A stretch of DNA of 64,000 nt from Candidatus Gastranaerophilales bacterium (GTDB lineage Bacteria; Cyanobacteriota; Vampirovibrionia; Gastranaerophilales; Gastranaerophilaceae), in NCBI GenBank assembly GCA_900769355.1, contig CAAGGG010000031.1:1-64000 (forward strand), in the 5' to 3' direction. The first letter of the stretch is position 1, and each line of letters opens with the position of its first letter. Position numbers and translations under genes: made by a program. The notes beneath the pieces are model-generated. The model was given only the letters and a program-made list of their open reading frames with translations. It was not told where the DNA came from and ran no database searches. Shown here piece after piece: positions 18,601 through 26,113 of the stretch.

Positions 18601-19104
18601 GTAATTATTTACAATTATATTTGGAAGATGATTTGACAATTTTAGCCCAAACGGCAACGCTGTCATTGCTTGTGGCTGTTCTTCAGAGTTGCCTTGAGTT
18701 TGAGGGATAAAATCTTCAATTAAAAACTTTCCATCTTTTTTTACTTTAAGATTAGCGTTAATATTTTCTGCGCTAACCATGTCTATTTCAATATTTTTAG
18801 CCAAAAGAGGGATTAGTGACATTTTGGCTTGAACATTGTCAGCAGTTAATAGCTTGTCGTTATTAGGAAGAGCGACATCAACATGCCCTGCCTTTGCCCC
18901 AAGTGTCAGCTTTGGGGTCGATACGATTTGCATATTTTCAAGTTTTACCTTAAAGCCGCAAGAATTTTCTATTATTGTCGAAATTTCATCACTGTAAGAA
19001 TTTATTAAACCAGTCAAAAACAAAGGCACAACTAAAAAAGCGATATACAAAGTTGCCAAAATAGAAACAATAGTAATACTTGTATATTTTAAAAATTTAT
19101 TCAT
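15667..19104 (-). CDS. AsmA-family envelope protein
   Basis: This 1145-aa protein has one N-terminal membrane anchor (residues ~9-33) followed by a very long beta-strand-rich region with Asn/Gly/Lys repeats. The N-terminal part resembles AsmA (anchor, then ENMQIVSTPKLTLGAKAGHVDV). The C-terminal ~250 residues resemble the AsmA-like C-terminal domain (LKGKASFKISDGSFGNIGRFENFL...). Family members (AsmA, YhdP, TamB) bridge the periplasm and are implicated in phospholipid transport or outer membrane assembly, so this supports a diderm envelope. The tail ends in a Lys/Glu/Gln coiled coil. I use ATG 19104, eight bases after GAGGG. It is the last gene of the sigma-gcvPB-miaA operon, 41 bp after miaA. 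Confidence 0.88.
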   Translation of the reverse strand: MNKFLKYTSITIVSILATLYIAFLVVPLFLTGLINSYSDEISTIIENSCGFKVKLENMQIVSTPKLTLGAKAGHVDVALPNNDKLLTADNVQAKMSLIPLLAKNIEIDMVSAENINANLKVKKDGKFLIEDFIPQTQGNSEEQPQAMTALPFGLKLSNHLPNIIVNNYNVSFIDIPTDKTYSIFGNNLSVSDFILNKKIKVAVDGKVQLQDKEQFSYDIKVLNKIMPDINLNDLVFAPADTEEKTPQDINFNIIDIFKAIYKNQLTANVNGNIKVDETVDDLDMTGVLNISNLGIEVDGKKLPESTADFNFKNNGIKMYAKLYTAKDELTELIGDFKTGKHPKISLNCKSNAKFNSLIDLIDSVAKSFDYNDLDTLSATGGINADFTIKSNLKNIESSGYLKIPSASLTYKLYNAYVNNISADVDFANNMVNIKKAGLSVLGQPLSISGSISHDANADISVIADRLQLRGLLLALGQMSLLKENKINSGTLSMNTSLKGKLDKIVPKVNLSIDNVNVKNVPSNTTVTMLSSKVDLTADGEKINGLVNFNNAKVINPMARVTAPSAKITFGEKDINIDNAYILLNNSRIDITGKVSDYANKNLKFNINAKGNLLASDIRSMIPADMRSMVSAKGKLPLSVNVIGNDKTQDITFNLTANPTNYVSVVSVDQLRGKTTAIKGNVKVNGNSLKFSDTGIYANGANVASLKGSVNDLTKSQKLNLNVATPNNIAFVIPGFSKSKVIASGNIDVNGVAANPILKGSVSIPSIKIPEAAVTMTDMQVSLNGPIAKGKGTLKKFVSGGIVAENLSSDFNLTNNVFYLKNMTGDAFSGKVNGNISYNITNGHIGVVLKGSGMDAERAIAGAAGLKNALSGKLNFNANLTLHGTTDIEMMKNLKGKASFKISDGSFGNIGRFENFLFAQNLQQNSIVKAAVNSVKSLPTIKNTAHFKTISGNLTFNNGWATLAPINTSGPSMSYHITGKYNLLNATANVIVLGRLSAEVVSVLGPLGDLSVTKLTSYIPKFGTATGNIINALTTNPKGENIAAIPALSTGSKNYKDFKVVFNGGVESRSSVKSFKWLSTCDMSAIQKTTMKEQVKETKQAVKNAVQEKKEAFNKHMEEQRTQAEESKQQMQDAFKGLKNLKNLVK

Positions 19105-19145
19105 AATCATATCCCTCTTTTACGTGAAATATTTTACCACAAAAT

Positions 19146-20012
19146 TTACTTTTTCTTCTTATCCGGATAGCAATTCCAATTGATTTCTTCGTTCTTTCTA
19201 AACCAAGTCAATTGACGTTTTGCATAATTTCTTGTATTTTGTTTTAGTTTATCTTTTGCTTCGTCAAGACTCAATTCTCCATCAAGGTATGAAATAATTT
19301 CTCTATATCCGATTGTATCAACTATATTCGGAATTCTTCCATGGTTTTCAAGAAGTTGTTTAGTTTCGTCTATTAAACCCTGTTCCACCATTAAATCAAC
19401 TCGTTTGTTAATCCTATTATAAAGCTCTTCTCTTGGAAAATTTAGTCCAATCCACTCTACCTCAAATTCTTTTTCATTTTTAATTCCACGCGCGAGATGA
19501 AGAGGTTTTCCGGTATGTTTAACAATTTCAATATATCTGATAAGTTTTTTCTTATCGTTTTGTTCAACTGAATTTGCAGCTTTTTCGTCTAATCTTGACA
19601 ATATCTCAAACAATTCTTCAAATGATTTTGAAGCAAGTTCTTTTCTCAATTCATAATTCGCATTCATCTCAGGTAAATCATAGTTTTCCAACAAAATTCG
19701 GAAATACAACCCAGTTCCGCCTGCAATTATGGGAGTTTTGCCTCTTGAAATAATGTCTTTAATGCATTTTCTCGCGTCTTTTGCATACCAACCGGCAGAA
19801 TAATTCTCTTCCGGCTCTACAATGTCAATCAAATGGTGCGGAATACCTTGTCTTTCCTCAACAGTCGGTTTTGCAGTCCCAATATCCATACCTTTATAAA
19901 CAAGTCTGGAATCTGCCGAAATTATTTCGCCTTTGATACGTTTTGCAAGTTCTATTGCATAAGCTGTTTTTCCGCTTGCGGTTGCTCCAACGACTGCAAT
20001 GACCTTATTCAT
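19146..20012 (-). CDS. miaA: tRNA dimethylallyltransferase
   Basis: MiaA transfers dimethylallyl to A37 of tRNAs that read UNN codons. The P-loop GATASGKT is at residues 9-16, followed by ISADSRLVYKGMDIGTAKP, the typical IIAGGTGLY and the tRNA-contacting QLTWFRK near the C terminus. The length of 288 aa is slightly short but complete. Its first 8 bases overlap the end of the upstream membrane-protein gene, indicating coupling. Confidence 0.96.
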   Translation of the reverse strand: MNKVIAVVGATASGKTAYAIELAKRIKGEIISADSRLVYKGMDIGTAKPTVEERQGIPHHLIDIVEPEENYSAGWYAKDARKCIKDIISRGKTPIIAGGTGLYFRILLENYDLPEMNANYELRKELASKSFEELFEILSRLDEKAANSVEQNDKKKLIRYIEIVKHTGKPLHLARGIKNEKEFEVEWIGLNFPREELYNRINKRVDLMVEQGLIDETKQLLENHGRIPNIVDTIGYREIISYLDGELSLDEAKDKLKQNTRNYAKRQLTWFRKNEEINWNCYPDKKKK

Positions 20013-20859
20013 CTGTTTTACCCATATATTTTATGTTGAAGTATAAGAAAATTAAAACCACAATATAAACCGAATAATAGAACAATACAATGCTCATAAT
20101 TATATACGCCAATGGATTTATAATGGCAAATGTATTAATAAACAAAAGCATAAATCCGACAAACCACAAAATCATGTAAAGTCTGACTGTTGTAAAAAAG
20201 TCTTTTAAAAGTTTTACAATCGAACGCCATAAGGCAACAAGCGGATTTTGTGTGCAACAAATTATTTCCGGAATCCAAAACATTAAAAAATACATTACAA
20301 TTGATGTAACACTCATAAAAAGTAAACTCCATTTTCCAAAGAAAATAATTTGTTCTATAGATAAGTTGTCAATAAATGCCGGCATTCCTTGATTTGCTGC
20401 AAGTTCAGAGTTAATCGTGAGCTCTTGCAAATGTTGCATCGATGTTGTATCAAGTCCGCCAATGATGTTTACTCCAAGAAAATAAACAATTGGAGTTGCA
20501 ATTGCCTGTATAATGAAAAATATCAAATAAACTCCGGCAAACGGAAGAAAAAATCTCCCAACACCTTCTCCAAAAAGTTTGAACAAGTTTAAAGTAGCTC
20601 TAGCTCTGTCTTTATCTAAGACAAAAACTTTTTTGGAAAGATTAATTGCGCCTTCAATCATATTAAACCAGCCTGCACAAAAAATCCCGAACATAACAAG
20701 AACGGTTAATGAAGCAACCAAAAACTTTGGGGTAGAGTCGATATTATACTTTGAATACAAAGAATACAAATCTAAAACCTTAATAAATACAATCAGCGGA
20801 ATTGCTAAGATAATATTATAATTGGTTATTTTTATAGCTTCTTTGAATAATTCGCGCAT
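20005..20859 (-). CDS. Polytopic membrane protein, unknown
   Basis: This 284-aa protein has about six hydrophobic segments and basic connecting loops. I see no signature of a named transporter. I use ATG 20859, preceded by GAGGAG; the alternative TTG at 20877 has no support. It ends inside the miaA start. Its layout, with a central pair of helices, a Gln/Asn-rich loop and paired C-terminal helices, is loosely like the 240-aa membrane protein at 61621, but clear homology is not evident. It sits in the middle of the sigma-factor operon. Confidence 0.75.
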   Translation of the reverse strand: MRELFKEAIKITNYNIILAIPLIVFIKVLDLYSLYSKYNIDSTPKFLVASLTVLVMFGIFCAGWFNMIEGAINLSKKVFVLDKDRARATLNLFKLFGEGVGRFFLPFAGVYLIFFIIQAIATPIVYFLGVNIIGGLDTTSMQHLQELTINSELAANQGMPAFIDNLSIEQIIFFGKWSLLFMSVTSIVMYFLMFWIPEIICCTQNPLVALWRSIVKLLKDFFTTVRLYMILWFVGFMLLFINTFAIINPLAYIIMSIVLFYYSVYIVVLIFLYFNIKYMGKTDE

Positions 20860-20880
20860 AATACAGGTGCTCCTCAACCT

Positions 20881-22023
20881 CTATTTTGTAATCGTTTCAT
20901 TGTTTTGTTGTGCTTTTGCAAGCTTACGTTTTCTTCTTCTCATCAAATCAACAAATGCTTCTAATCTTGTTAAATACCCTGCTTTTCCGGTCTGTTCGTC
21001 CATAATAAGGGGTAATATAGGAATATCGCAGTTTTCTCTCATCGCCGGAAAGATATTTTGTGACATGATTTCAGGCATGCACGTAAACGGACTTATGTGT
21101 ATAATTCCATCAATTCCTCTTTCGTTTGCATAAGCCACATCAGAAACGCATTCCAATGAGTCACCTCCGATATCACGCATAAGATAAGGTTTAGCCATTC
21201 TATAAGCTCTTTGCAAGTGGGTTTCACCATCTCTAAAAGCTTTTGGAATAATAGCGTCTTTTATAAAGCTGCTGACTGTCAGACTTCTTCTAACCTGAAC
21301 TCCCATTTTCCCGAGTTCTTTGGTGATATTTTGGTTAGAGAAAGAATCGCATACAAGATAGATTTCACCAGTCAAATCAACGTTTAAAACTTCCTTTTTC
21401 GGGTCAATCTTAACTTTTTTCATCTCATCAAATGCAAGTTTTTTTGCACGTTTTAAATCTCTTGAATGCTCAACATCTTTAACATATTGCAAAGCTTTTG
21501 CATAATGCTTATCAGCATCACCCTGATTGATTTCACGAGCTCTGTAATATGCAAGATTTTCTTCTAAATCGTCTAGCAAAAACATTTTTCTGATTGCAAT
21601 ATTGATAGCTCTTGCAAACAAAATCGGATCATTTTTACCGCTAATATCTTTTAAGACATTGTACATGCCTTTAATACCGTCGTACAAGGACAATTCAACA
21701 TATCTGGCGTGGTAGCCCATATCGACAAGTGCGTTTTCAATACTGTTTCCATATTGTCCCAAACGACAACAACCCGGAGAAGTAATCATCGCAACGTAAT
21801 CCGCACCGCCTTCAATAGCTTCAATAAAGTTCCCTAAAATTAACTTATAAGGAAGGCAAATCGCTTCCGGCGAGTGTTTTGTCCCGAGTGATAATGTCTT
21901 TTTGCTTGTGTAAGGCGGAATGAATGGTTCTACACCAATCTTTTTCAATGCCGCAGCCCATGCAATACAAACTGTCCCCATGTGAGGGAATGCAACTTTA
22001 ACTTTTTTATTATCTTTACTCAT
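20881..22023 (-). CDS. 2-hydroxyacyl-CoA dehydratase activase-like (DUF2229-type) protein
   Basis: This 380-aa protein matches the stand-alone family related to the benzoyl-CoA reductase/2-hydroxyglutaryl-CoA dehydratase activase partner. It starts with VAFPHMGT, and conserved Cys lie at 19 (GTVC), 56 (EAICLPYK) and 85/86 (SPGCCRLGQY), with a later SPFTCMPE. These cysteines suggest an iron-sulfur cluster. The biochemical role of the stand-alone members is not established to my knowledge. It lies 15 bp after gcvPB and 21 bp before the membrane protein, all on one strand. Confidence 0.8.
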   Translation of the reverse strand: MSKDNKKVKVAFPHMGTVCIAWAAALKKIGVEPFIPPYTSKKTLSLGTKHSPEAICLPYKLILGNFIEAIEGGADYVAMITSPGCCRLGQYGNSIENALVDMGYHARYVELSLYDGIKGMYNVLKDISGKNDPILFARAINIAIRKMFLLDDLEENLAYYRAREINQGDADKHYAKALQYVKDVEHSRDLKRAKKLAFDEMKKVKIDPKKEVLNVDLTGEIYLVCDSFSNQNITKELGKMGVQVRRSLTVSSFIKDAIIPKAFRDGETHLQRAYRMAKPYLMRDIGGDSLECVSDVAYANERGIDGIIHISPFTCMPEIMSQNIFPAMRENCDIPILPLIMDEQTGKAGYLTRLEAFVDLMRRRKRKLAKAQQNNETITK

Positions 22024-22038
22024 AATTTTTCTCTTATT

Positions 22039-23472
22039 TTAATTTTGTTTGTCTGTAAATTTTAAATTAGGGTGACGAGCCGCCAATGTTTCATCTAGGC
22101 GTTTTACAGGTGTCGTGTGAGGAGCAGAAATAATCTTTTCAGGATTACTTTTAGCCTCATCTGCAATTTTTAGCATCACATCAACAAAATTGTCTAAAAC
22201 TTCTTTGGTTTCAGATTCTGTCGGCTCAATCATAATTGCCTCGTGCACGATTAATGGGAAATAAACCGTTGGTGGGTGCGTATTTTCGTCCATTAAGGCT
22301 TTTGCAATATTCAATGTAGAAACTCCATTTTCATGTTTTTGTTTTTCGCCTGAAAGAACAAATTCATGCATGCAAGGTTCATCAAACGGCAATAAATAAG
22401 CACCTTTCAATTTCTCTTTAAGGTAATTTGCATTCAAAACAGCATTTTCACTTGCTTCTTTCAAGTTTTTGCCCATCATCAAGATATAAGCATAAGCTCT
22501 GACAAGTACGCCAAAATTGCCATAAAAACCTTTCACACTTCCGACTGTATGTTTTAAATTGTAGTTTCTGAAATATTTTTCGCCATCAAAATCAATTGTT
22601 GGAGTCGGTAAAAATTCTTTCAATTCTTCGACCACACAAACAGGACCGGCACCAGGCCCCCCGCCACCATGTGGAGTTGAAAATGTTTTGTGCAAATTCA
22701 AGTGAACAACGTCAAATCCCATAAGTTTTGGATTTGTATGCCCCATAATAGCGTTGAAATTAGCTCCGTCATAATACAATAATGAACCGTTTTCGTGCAT
22801 CAATTTTGAAATTTCCAAAACATTTTCTTCATAAATCCCAAGAGTATTCGGATTTGTCATCATTATTGCTGCAACATCGCTGTCTAAAAGCTCTTTCAAA
22901 GCTTCAATATCAACTTGTCCTTTGTCGTTTGATTTAACAGGAACTACATCAAAACCGCAAAGATGTGCACTTGCCGGATTTGTGCCATGGGCTGAATCCG
23001 GAATAATAACCTTTTTACGTTTATCGTCTTTTACTTCAAAATACTTTTTAATAACCATCATGCCGGTTAATTCGCCATGCGCTCCGGCAGCAGGTTGAAG
23101 TGTAACTGCTCCCATGCCCGTAATTTTTTTCAAAGCTTCTTGCAACTTAAACATCAATTCCAATGCACCTTGACAATCGACATCATCAGAAAGCGGGTGT
23201 AAGTTTGCAAAACCTTCTAAATTTGCTAATAACTCATTTACTTTTGGGTTGTACTTCATCGTACAAGAACCAAGCGGGTAAAAACCTTTTTCTATGCAAA
23301 AATTCAGATCAGAAAGCTCTTTGTAGTGACGCATAGCTTCCAGTTCACTAACTTGTGGAAGTCCTATTTCTTCTTTTCTGACTAAATTTTTATTAAGGAA
23401 GCTTAAATCTTCTTTTTCGTCCGTTAGAGTTATCCCTAAAACTCCATTGCTTTTTTCAAAAATTGTTTTCAC
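22039..23472 (-). CDS. gcvPB: Glycine dehydrogenase (decarboxylating) subunit 2
   Basis: This is the PLP-bearing half of the split P protein of the glycine cleavage system. It decarboxylates glycine and passes the aminomethyl group to the H-protein lipoyl arm. The PLP lysine is K262 in HLNLHKTFSTPHGGGGPG. YPLGSCTMKYNP, PAAGAHGELTG and PDSAHGTNPASA are all present. The length of 477 aa is typical. Translation starts at GTG 23472, sharing its G with the TAG of the sigma-factor gene. gcvPA, gcvT and gcvH are not in the window, which is unusual for this gene. Confidence 0.95.
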   Translation of the reverse strand: MKTIFEKSNGVLGITLTDEKEDLSFLNKNLVRKEEIGLPQVSELEAMRHYKELSDLNFCIEKGFYPLGSCTMKYNPKVNELLANLEGFANLHPLSDDVDCQGALELMFKLQEALKKITGMGAVTLQPAAGAHGELTGMMVIKKYFEVKDDKRKKVIIPDSAHGTNPASAHLCGFDVVPVKSNDKGQVDIEALKELLDSDVAAIMMTNPNTLGIYEENVLEISKLMHENGSLLYYDGANFNAIMGHTNPKLMGFDVVHLNLHKTFSTPHGGGGPGAGPVCVVEELKEFLPTPTIDFDGEKYFRNYNLKHTVGSVKGFYGNFGVLVRAYAYILMMGKNLKEASENAVLNANYLKEKLKGAYLLPFDEPCMHEFVLSGEKQKHENGVSTLNIAKALMDENTHPPTVYFPLIVHEAIMIEPTESETKEVLDNFVDVMLKIADEAKSNPEKIISAPHTTPVKRLDETLAARHPNLKFTDKQN

Positions 23473-24092
23473 TAAATAATCCCCTGTTTTTTTAAATCCC
23501 TTTTAATTTTGTCTAAACCTGATTGAATAATTCTAGATATTCTCGACTGAGATATGTTAAATTCTTCTGCAATTTCTCGTAATTTTTTTTCTTTAAAGAA
23601 TTTATATTCAATCAACTCCCTTTCTCGTTGTGGAAGTTTTTTCATAGATTCAATGATTTCTGCTTTCAGTTCAATAAGTTCAATACTTTCTTCCGGAGTT
23701 TTGTCCTCAGCTTTTATTTGAACAGGGACTTCCGCATCTTGTAATTCGTCAATAGAAAGTATTGTCTTATAAACTTCTTCACGGATATTTCCGTTTTCAT
23801 TATCAGATTGTTGTCTTCTGTTTTTTAAAGAATACCATTTATAACGACGTCTGACTTCGTTTCTGATGGCCCATTTTATTGCCGTTGACAAGTATGTATT
23901 ATTGTAGTTTTCGGGAGAATTGTTTTTAAACAATATGTATAAAGTATGGTTTCCAATATTTATAAGCTCAGGTATTTCAATCAAATGCGAAGTTGAAAAC
24001 TTTTGATATTCTACCTTTGCAATAGTTTCTATCAAATCTTTATATTCTCTTAAATTTATTTTTTGCGATGATTTTGTTTGTTTTACAGTCAT
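23472..24092 (-). CDS. Sigma-70 family RNA polymerase sigma factor (alternative)
   Basis: This is a 206-aa sigma factor. A region-2-like core spans about residues 35-95 (HTLYILFKNN...YLSTAIKWAIRNEVRRRYKW). An acidic linker follows, then region 4 with the helix-turn-helix LREIAEEFNISQSRISRIIQ at ~170-190. There is no region 1.1, so it is an alternative factor rather than the housekeeping one. A TATAAT at 24128-24133 is a likely -10 for the operon. It is translationally coupled to gcvPB and heads a six-gene minus-strand operon, which is odd for a global regulator. I see no anti-sigma gene. Confidence 0.88.
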   Translation of the reverse strand: MTVKQTKSSQKINLREYKDLIETIAKVEYQKFSTSHLIEIPELINIGNHTLYILFKNNSPENYNNTYLSTAIKWAIRNEVRRRYKWYSLKNRRQQSDNENGNIREEVYKTILSIDELQDAEVPVQIKAEDKTPEESIELIELKAEIIESMKKLPQRERELIEYKFFKEKKLREIAEEFNISQSRISRIIQSGLDKIKRDLKKQGII

Positions 24093-24196
24093 GACTATAA
24101 CAAATTCCTTAAAAACATTTCCCTACGATTATAATAACAGAAAAAAATATAGAATACCAGACAATGTAATTTTCCTTAACATAAATTATATTTTTA

Positions 24197-24306
24197 GTGA
24201 AAAGTGAACAGTGAGTCGTGAATAGTCTTTTCGTTTGCAGTTACTTGACAATAGATTTAGTGTTTGCCTGAAAAGAACTGATCACTATTCACCACTCACT
24301 ACTCAC
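24197..24306. repeat. Inverted heptad element (GTGANNN)x4
   Basis: The left arm 24197-24224 is four abutting 7-mers that each begin GTGA. The right arm 24279-24306 is four abutting 7-mers that each end TCAC. A 54-nt loop separates the arms. It lies in the 234-bp gap between divergent genes. The same architecture with a shorter loop occurs at 45079-45145. It could be a protein-binding site or an RNA hairpin. The rest of the gap (24093-24196) holds only the sigma-factor -10 and AT-rich sequence. Confidence 0.8.
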
Positions 24307-24326
24307 TAGCTTATAAAGGAGATCTT

Positions 24327-25190
24327 ATGAAAATATTATTCTGTACAGACGGTTCAAAAATCAGTTTTAATGCATTAAAAAACATATCTTGTTGGGTAAA
24401 ATCTGCAATTGTCGATACAATTTGCGTAATCGATTGGAATATTTTGCCGTCAGAAGTTTTTGTTGATGAAGAGAATTTTTCTTATTCTTGCGCAAATATA
24501 GCCGATACAATTTTAGATTATGCAAAAGAGGAAATCGAAAAATATGGCTTCGACTCAGGTAAACAAATTAAAAATTGTGGTTCGGTTATTGAAAGTATTT
24601 TAGAACAAACGGGAAAAGAGGATTATGACGTAATATTGATGGGTTCCCACGGTAAAAAAGGGTTGCAAAAATGGCTCGGATCAGTTTCTCAAGAAATAAT
24701 TAACAGTAGTAAAATTTCTAATTATATTTCAAAGGAAGAAAATAATAAAACTAGAATTTTGCTAACAACAGACGGTTCAACATGCTCTACCGAGGTGATT
24801 AGCAAGATTTTTGATGAAATAAATTTTGAAAACAAAGAAGTTCATATTTGTATGGTTAATGAAGATCCGAATTTACTGTTTTTAGATGGAACTCTTGATA
24901 CAAATTGGCTTTTAGATATTCAAAAACAACAACAAATATATTCTGCAAAGGCGATTGGGGATATTAAAAATATTTTTATGGAACATAATATTCCTGTTAA
25001 GAAAACTGAAATTTTGTCAGGAATTCCAGCACAAGAAATAATCAACTATGCCAATAAACACGCAATAGACTTAATAGTTCTCGGTTCAAGAAATAAATCA
25101 AAAATGGATAGATTTTTAACAGGTTCTGTAAGCAAAAGAGTTATTGAAAATGTGGCTAGTGATATTTGGCTCGTACGATGCAAAAATTAA
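24327..25190 (+). CDS. Tandem-domain universal stress protein
   Basis: This 287-aa protein is two UspA domains fused head to tail, ~1-135 and ~140-287. Each starts with a beta strand and DGS (CTDGSKIS, TTDGSTCS) and ends with the ATP-binding signature GxxGx9GS-like: GSHGKKGLQKWLGSVS, and a variant GSRNKSKMDRFLTGSVS. The second therefore lacks the first small Gly spacing residue. These are cytoplasmic nucleotide-binding stress proteins. GGAG precedes the ATG. It is a single gene between the heptad element and the ABC permeases. Confidence 0.9.
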   Translation: MKILFCTDGSKISFNALKNISCWVKSAIVDTICVIDWNILPSEVFVDEENFSYSCANIADTILDYAKEEIEKYGFDSGKQIKNCGSVIESILEQTGKEDYDVILMGSHGKKGLQKWLGSVSQEIINSSKISNYISKEENNKTRILLTTDGSTCSTEVISKIFDEINFENKEVHICMVNEDPNLLFLDGTLDTNWLLDIQKQQQIYSAKAIGDIKNIFMEHNIPVKKTEILSGIPAQEIINYANKHAIDLIVLGSRNKSKMDRFLTGSVSKRVIENVASDIWLVRCKN

Positions 25191-25205
25191 TGCAAAATTA
25201 AAATA

Positions 25206-25234
25206 TTGACCCGACAAGAAAAAAGTGGCATAAT
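25206..25234 (+). promoter_or_regulatory. Promoter predicting a leaderless mRNA for the ABC permease gene
   Basis: TTGACC at 25206-25211, a 17-bp spacer and CATAAT at 25229-25234 are followed six bases later by the ATG at 25241. The expected start point coincides with that ATG, and no Shine-Dalgarno is present. Confidence 0.6.
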
Positions 25235-25240
25235 TATTTT

Positions 25241-26113
25241 ATGCTTAAATATTACGGCAAATATGCTCCATACTTATTTCTTTTACCTGCTGCAATTGTG
25301 TTGGTAATATTCTTTTTCGTGCCGTTTTTTCAAACGTTTTTGTTAAGCTTTTTGGACTATTCAAATAATATTTATAATCCGCAATTTGTGGGGCTTGAAA
25401 ATTACATAAAACTTTTCCACAACCCGATTTTTTATAAAGTTTTGTGGAATACGTTTATATATTTGTTTGTTGCGGTGCCAATTCTTGCAATATTTCCACT
25501 CTTTCTTGCGGTTTTGATTAACCAAAAAATCAGAGGTGTAACTTTATATAAAATCTTGATTTATTTGCCTGTAATTGTGTCAATTGTTGTTGCCGCAATT
25601 GCTTTCAAGTGGTTATGTGCAGATCAAGGAATTCTGAATTATGTTGTTACTTCGCTCGGCTTTAAGCCAATAGGTTGGCTTACAGATCCGAATTTTGCAC
25701 TGTATTCAGTGATAATTGTGACTATTTGGAAGGGCATCGGTTACTATATGATAATTTATCTTGCGGCTTTAATGAGTGTGCCCAATGAGTTGTATGAGGC
25801 ATGTGACATTGATGGTGCAAGCTTTTTGACAAAACATTTGACGGTTACAATTCCGCATATAATGCCTACAATAGCCCTTGTTACAACAATTAGTGCAATT
25901 TCTGCCATGAAAGTTTTTGCAGAGATTTATGTTATGACAAAAGGCGGTCCGTTGAATTCAAGCAAGACAATAGTTTATTATATATATGAAAGAGCGTTTG
26001 AAAATCTTGATTTAGGCTTTTCATCTGCCATGGCGGTTGTGTTATTGGTAATTGTGATGATATTTTCTTTGATAAATATTTTCTGTTTTGAAAGGAAAAA
26101 GTATGAGATTTAA
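25241..26113 (+). CDS. Sugar-type ABC transporter permease (MalF/UgpA-like)
   Basis: This 290-aa inner-membrane protein has six predicted helices and the EAA loop YEACDIDGASFLTKHLTVTIPHIMP in the cytoplasmic coupling region. It pairs with the next gene as the two membrane subunits of a carbohydrate uptake ABC transporter (CUT1 family). No solute-binding protein or ATPase gene lies nearby. The cell must use ones encoded elsewhere, possibly a shared MsmK/UgpC-type ATPase. The start lacks a ribosome site and abuts its promoter. Confidence 0.92.
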   Translation: MLKYYGKYAPYLFLLPAAIVLVIFFFVPFFQTFLLSFLDYSNNIYNPQFVGLENYIKLFHNPIFYKVLWNTFIYLFVAVPILAIFPLFLAVLINQKIRGVTLYKILIYLPVIVSIVVAAIAFKWLCADQGILNYVVTSLGFKPIGWLTDPNFALYSVIIVTIWKGIGYYMIIYLAALMSVPNELYEACDIDGASFLTKHLTVTIPHIMPTIALVTTISAISAMKVFAEIYVMTKGGPLNSSKTIVYYIYERAFENLDLGFSSAMAVVLLVIVMIFSLINIFCFERKKYEI

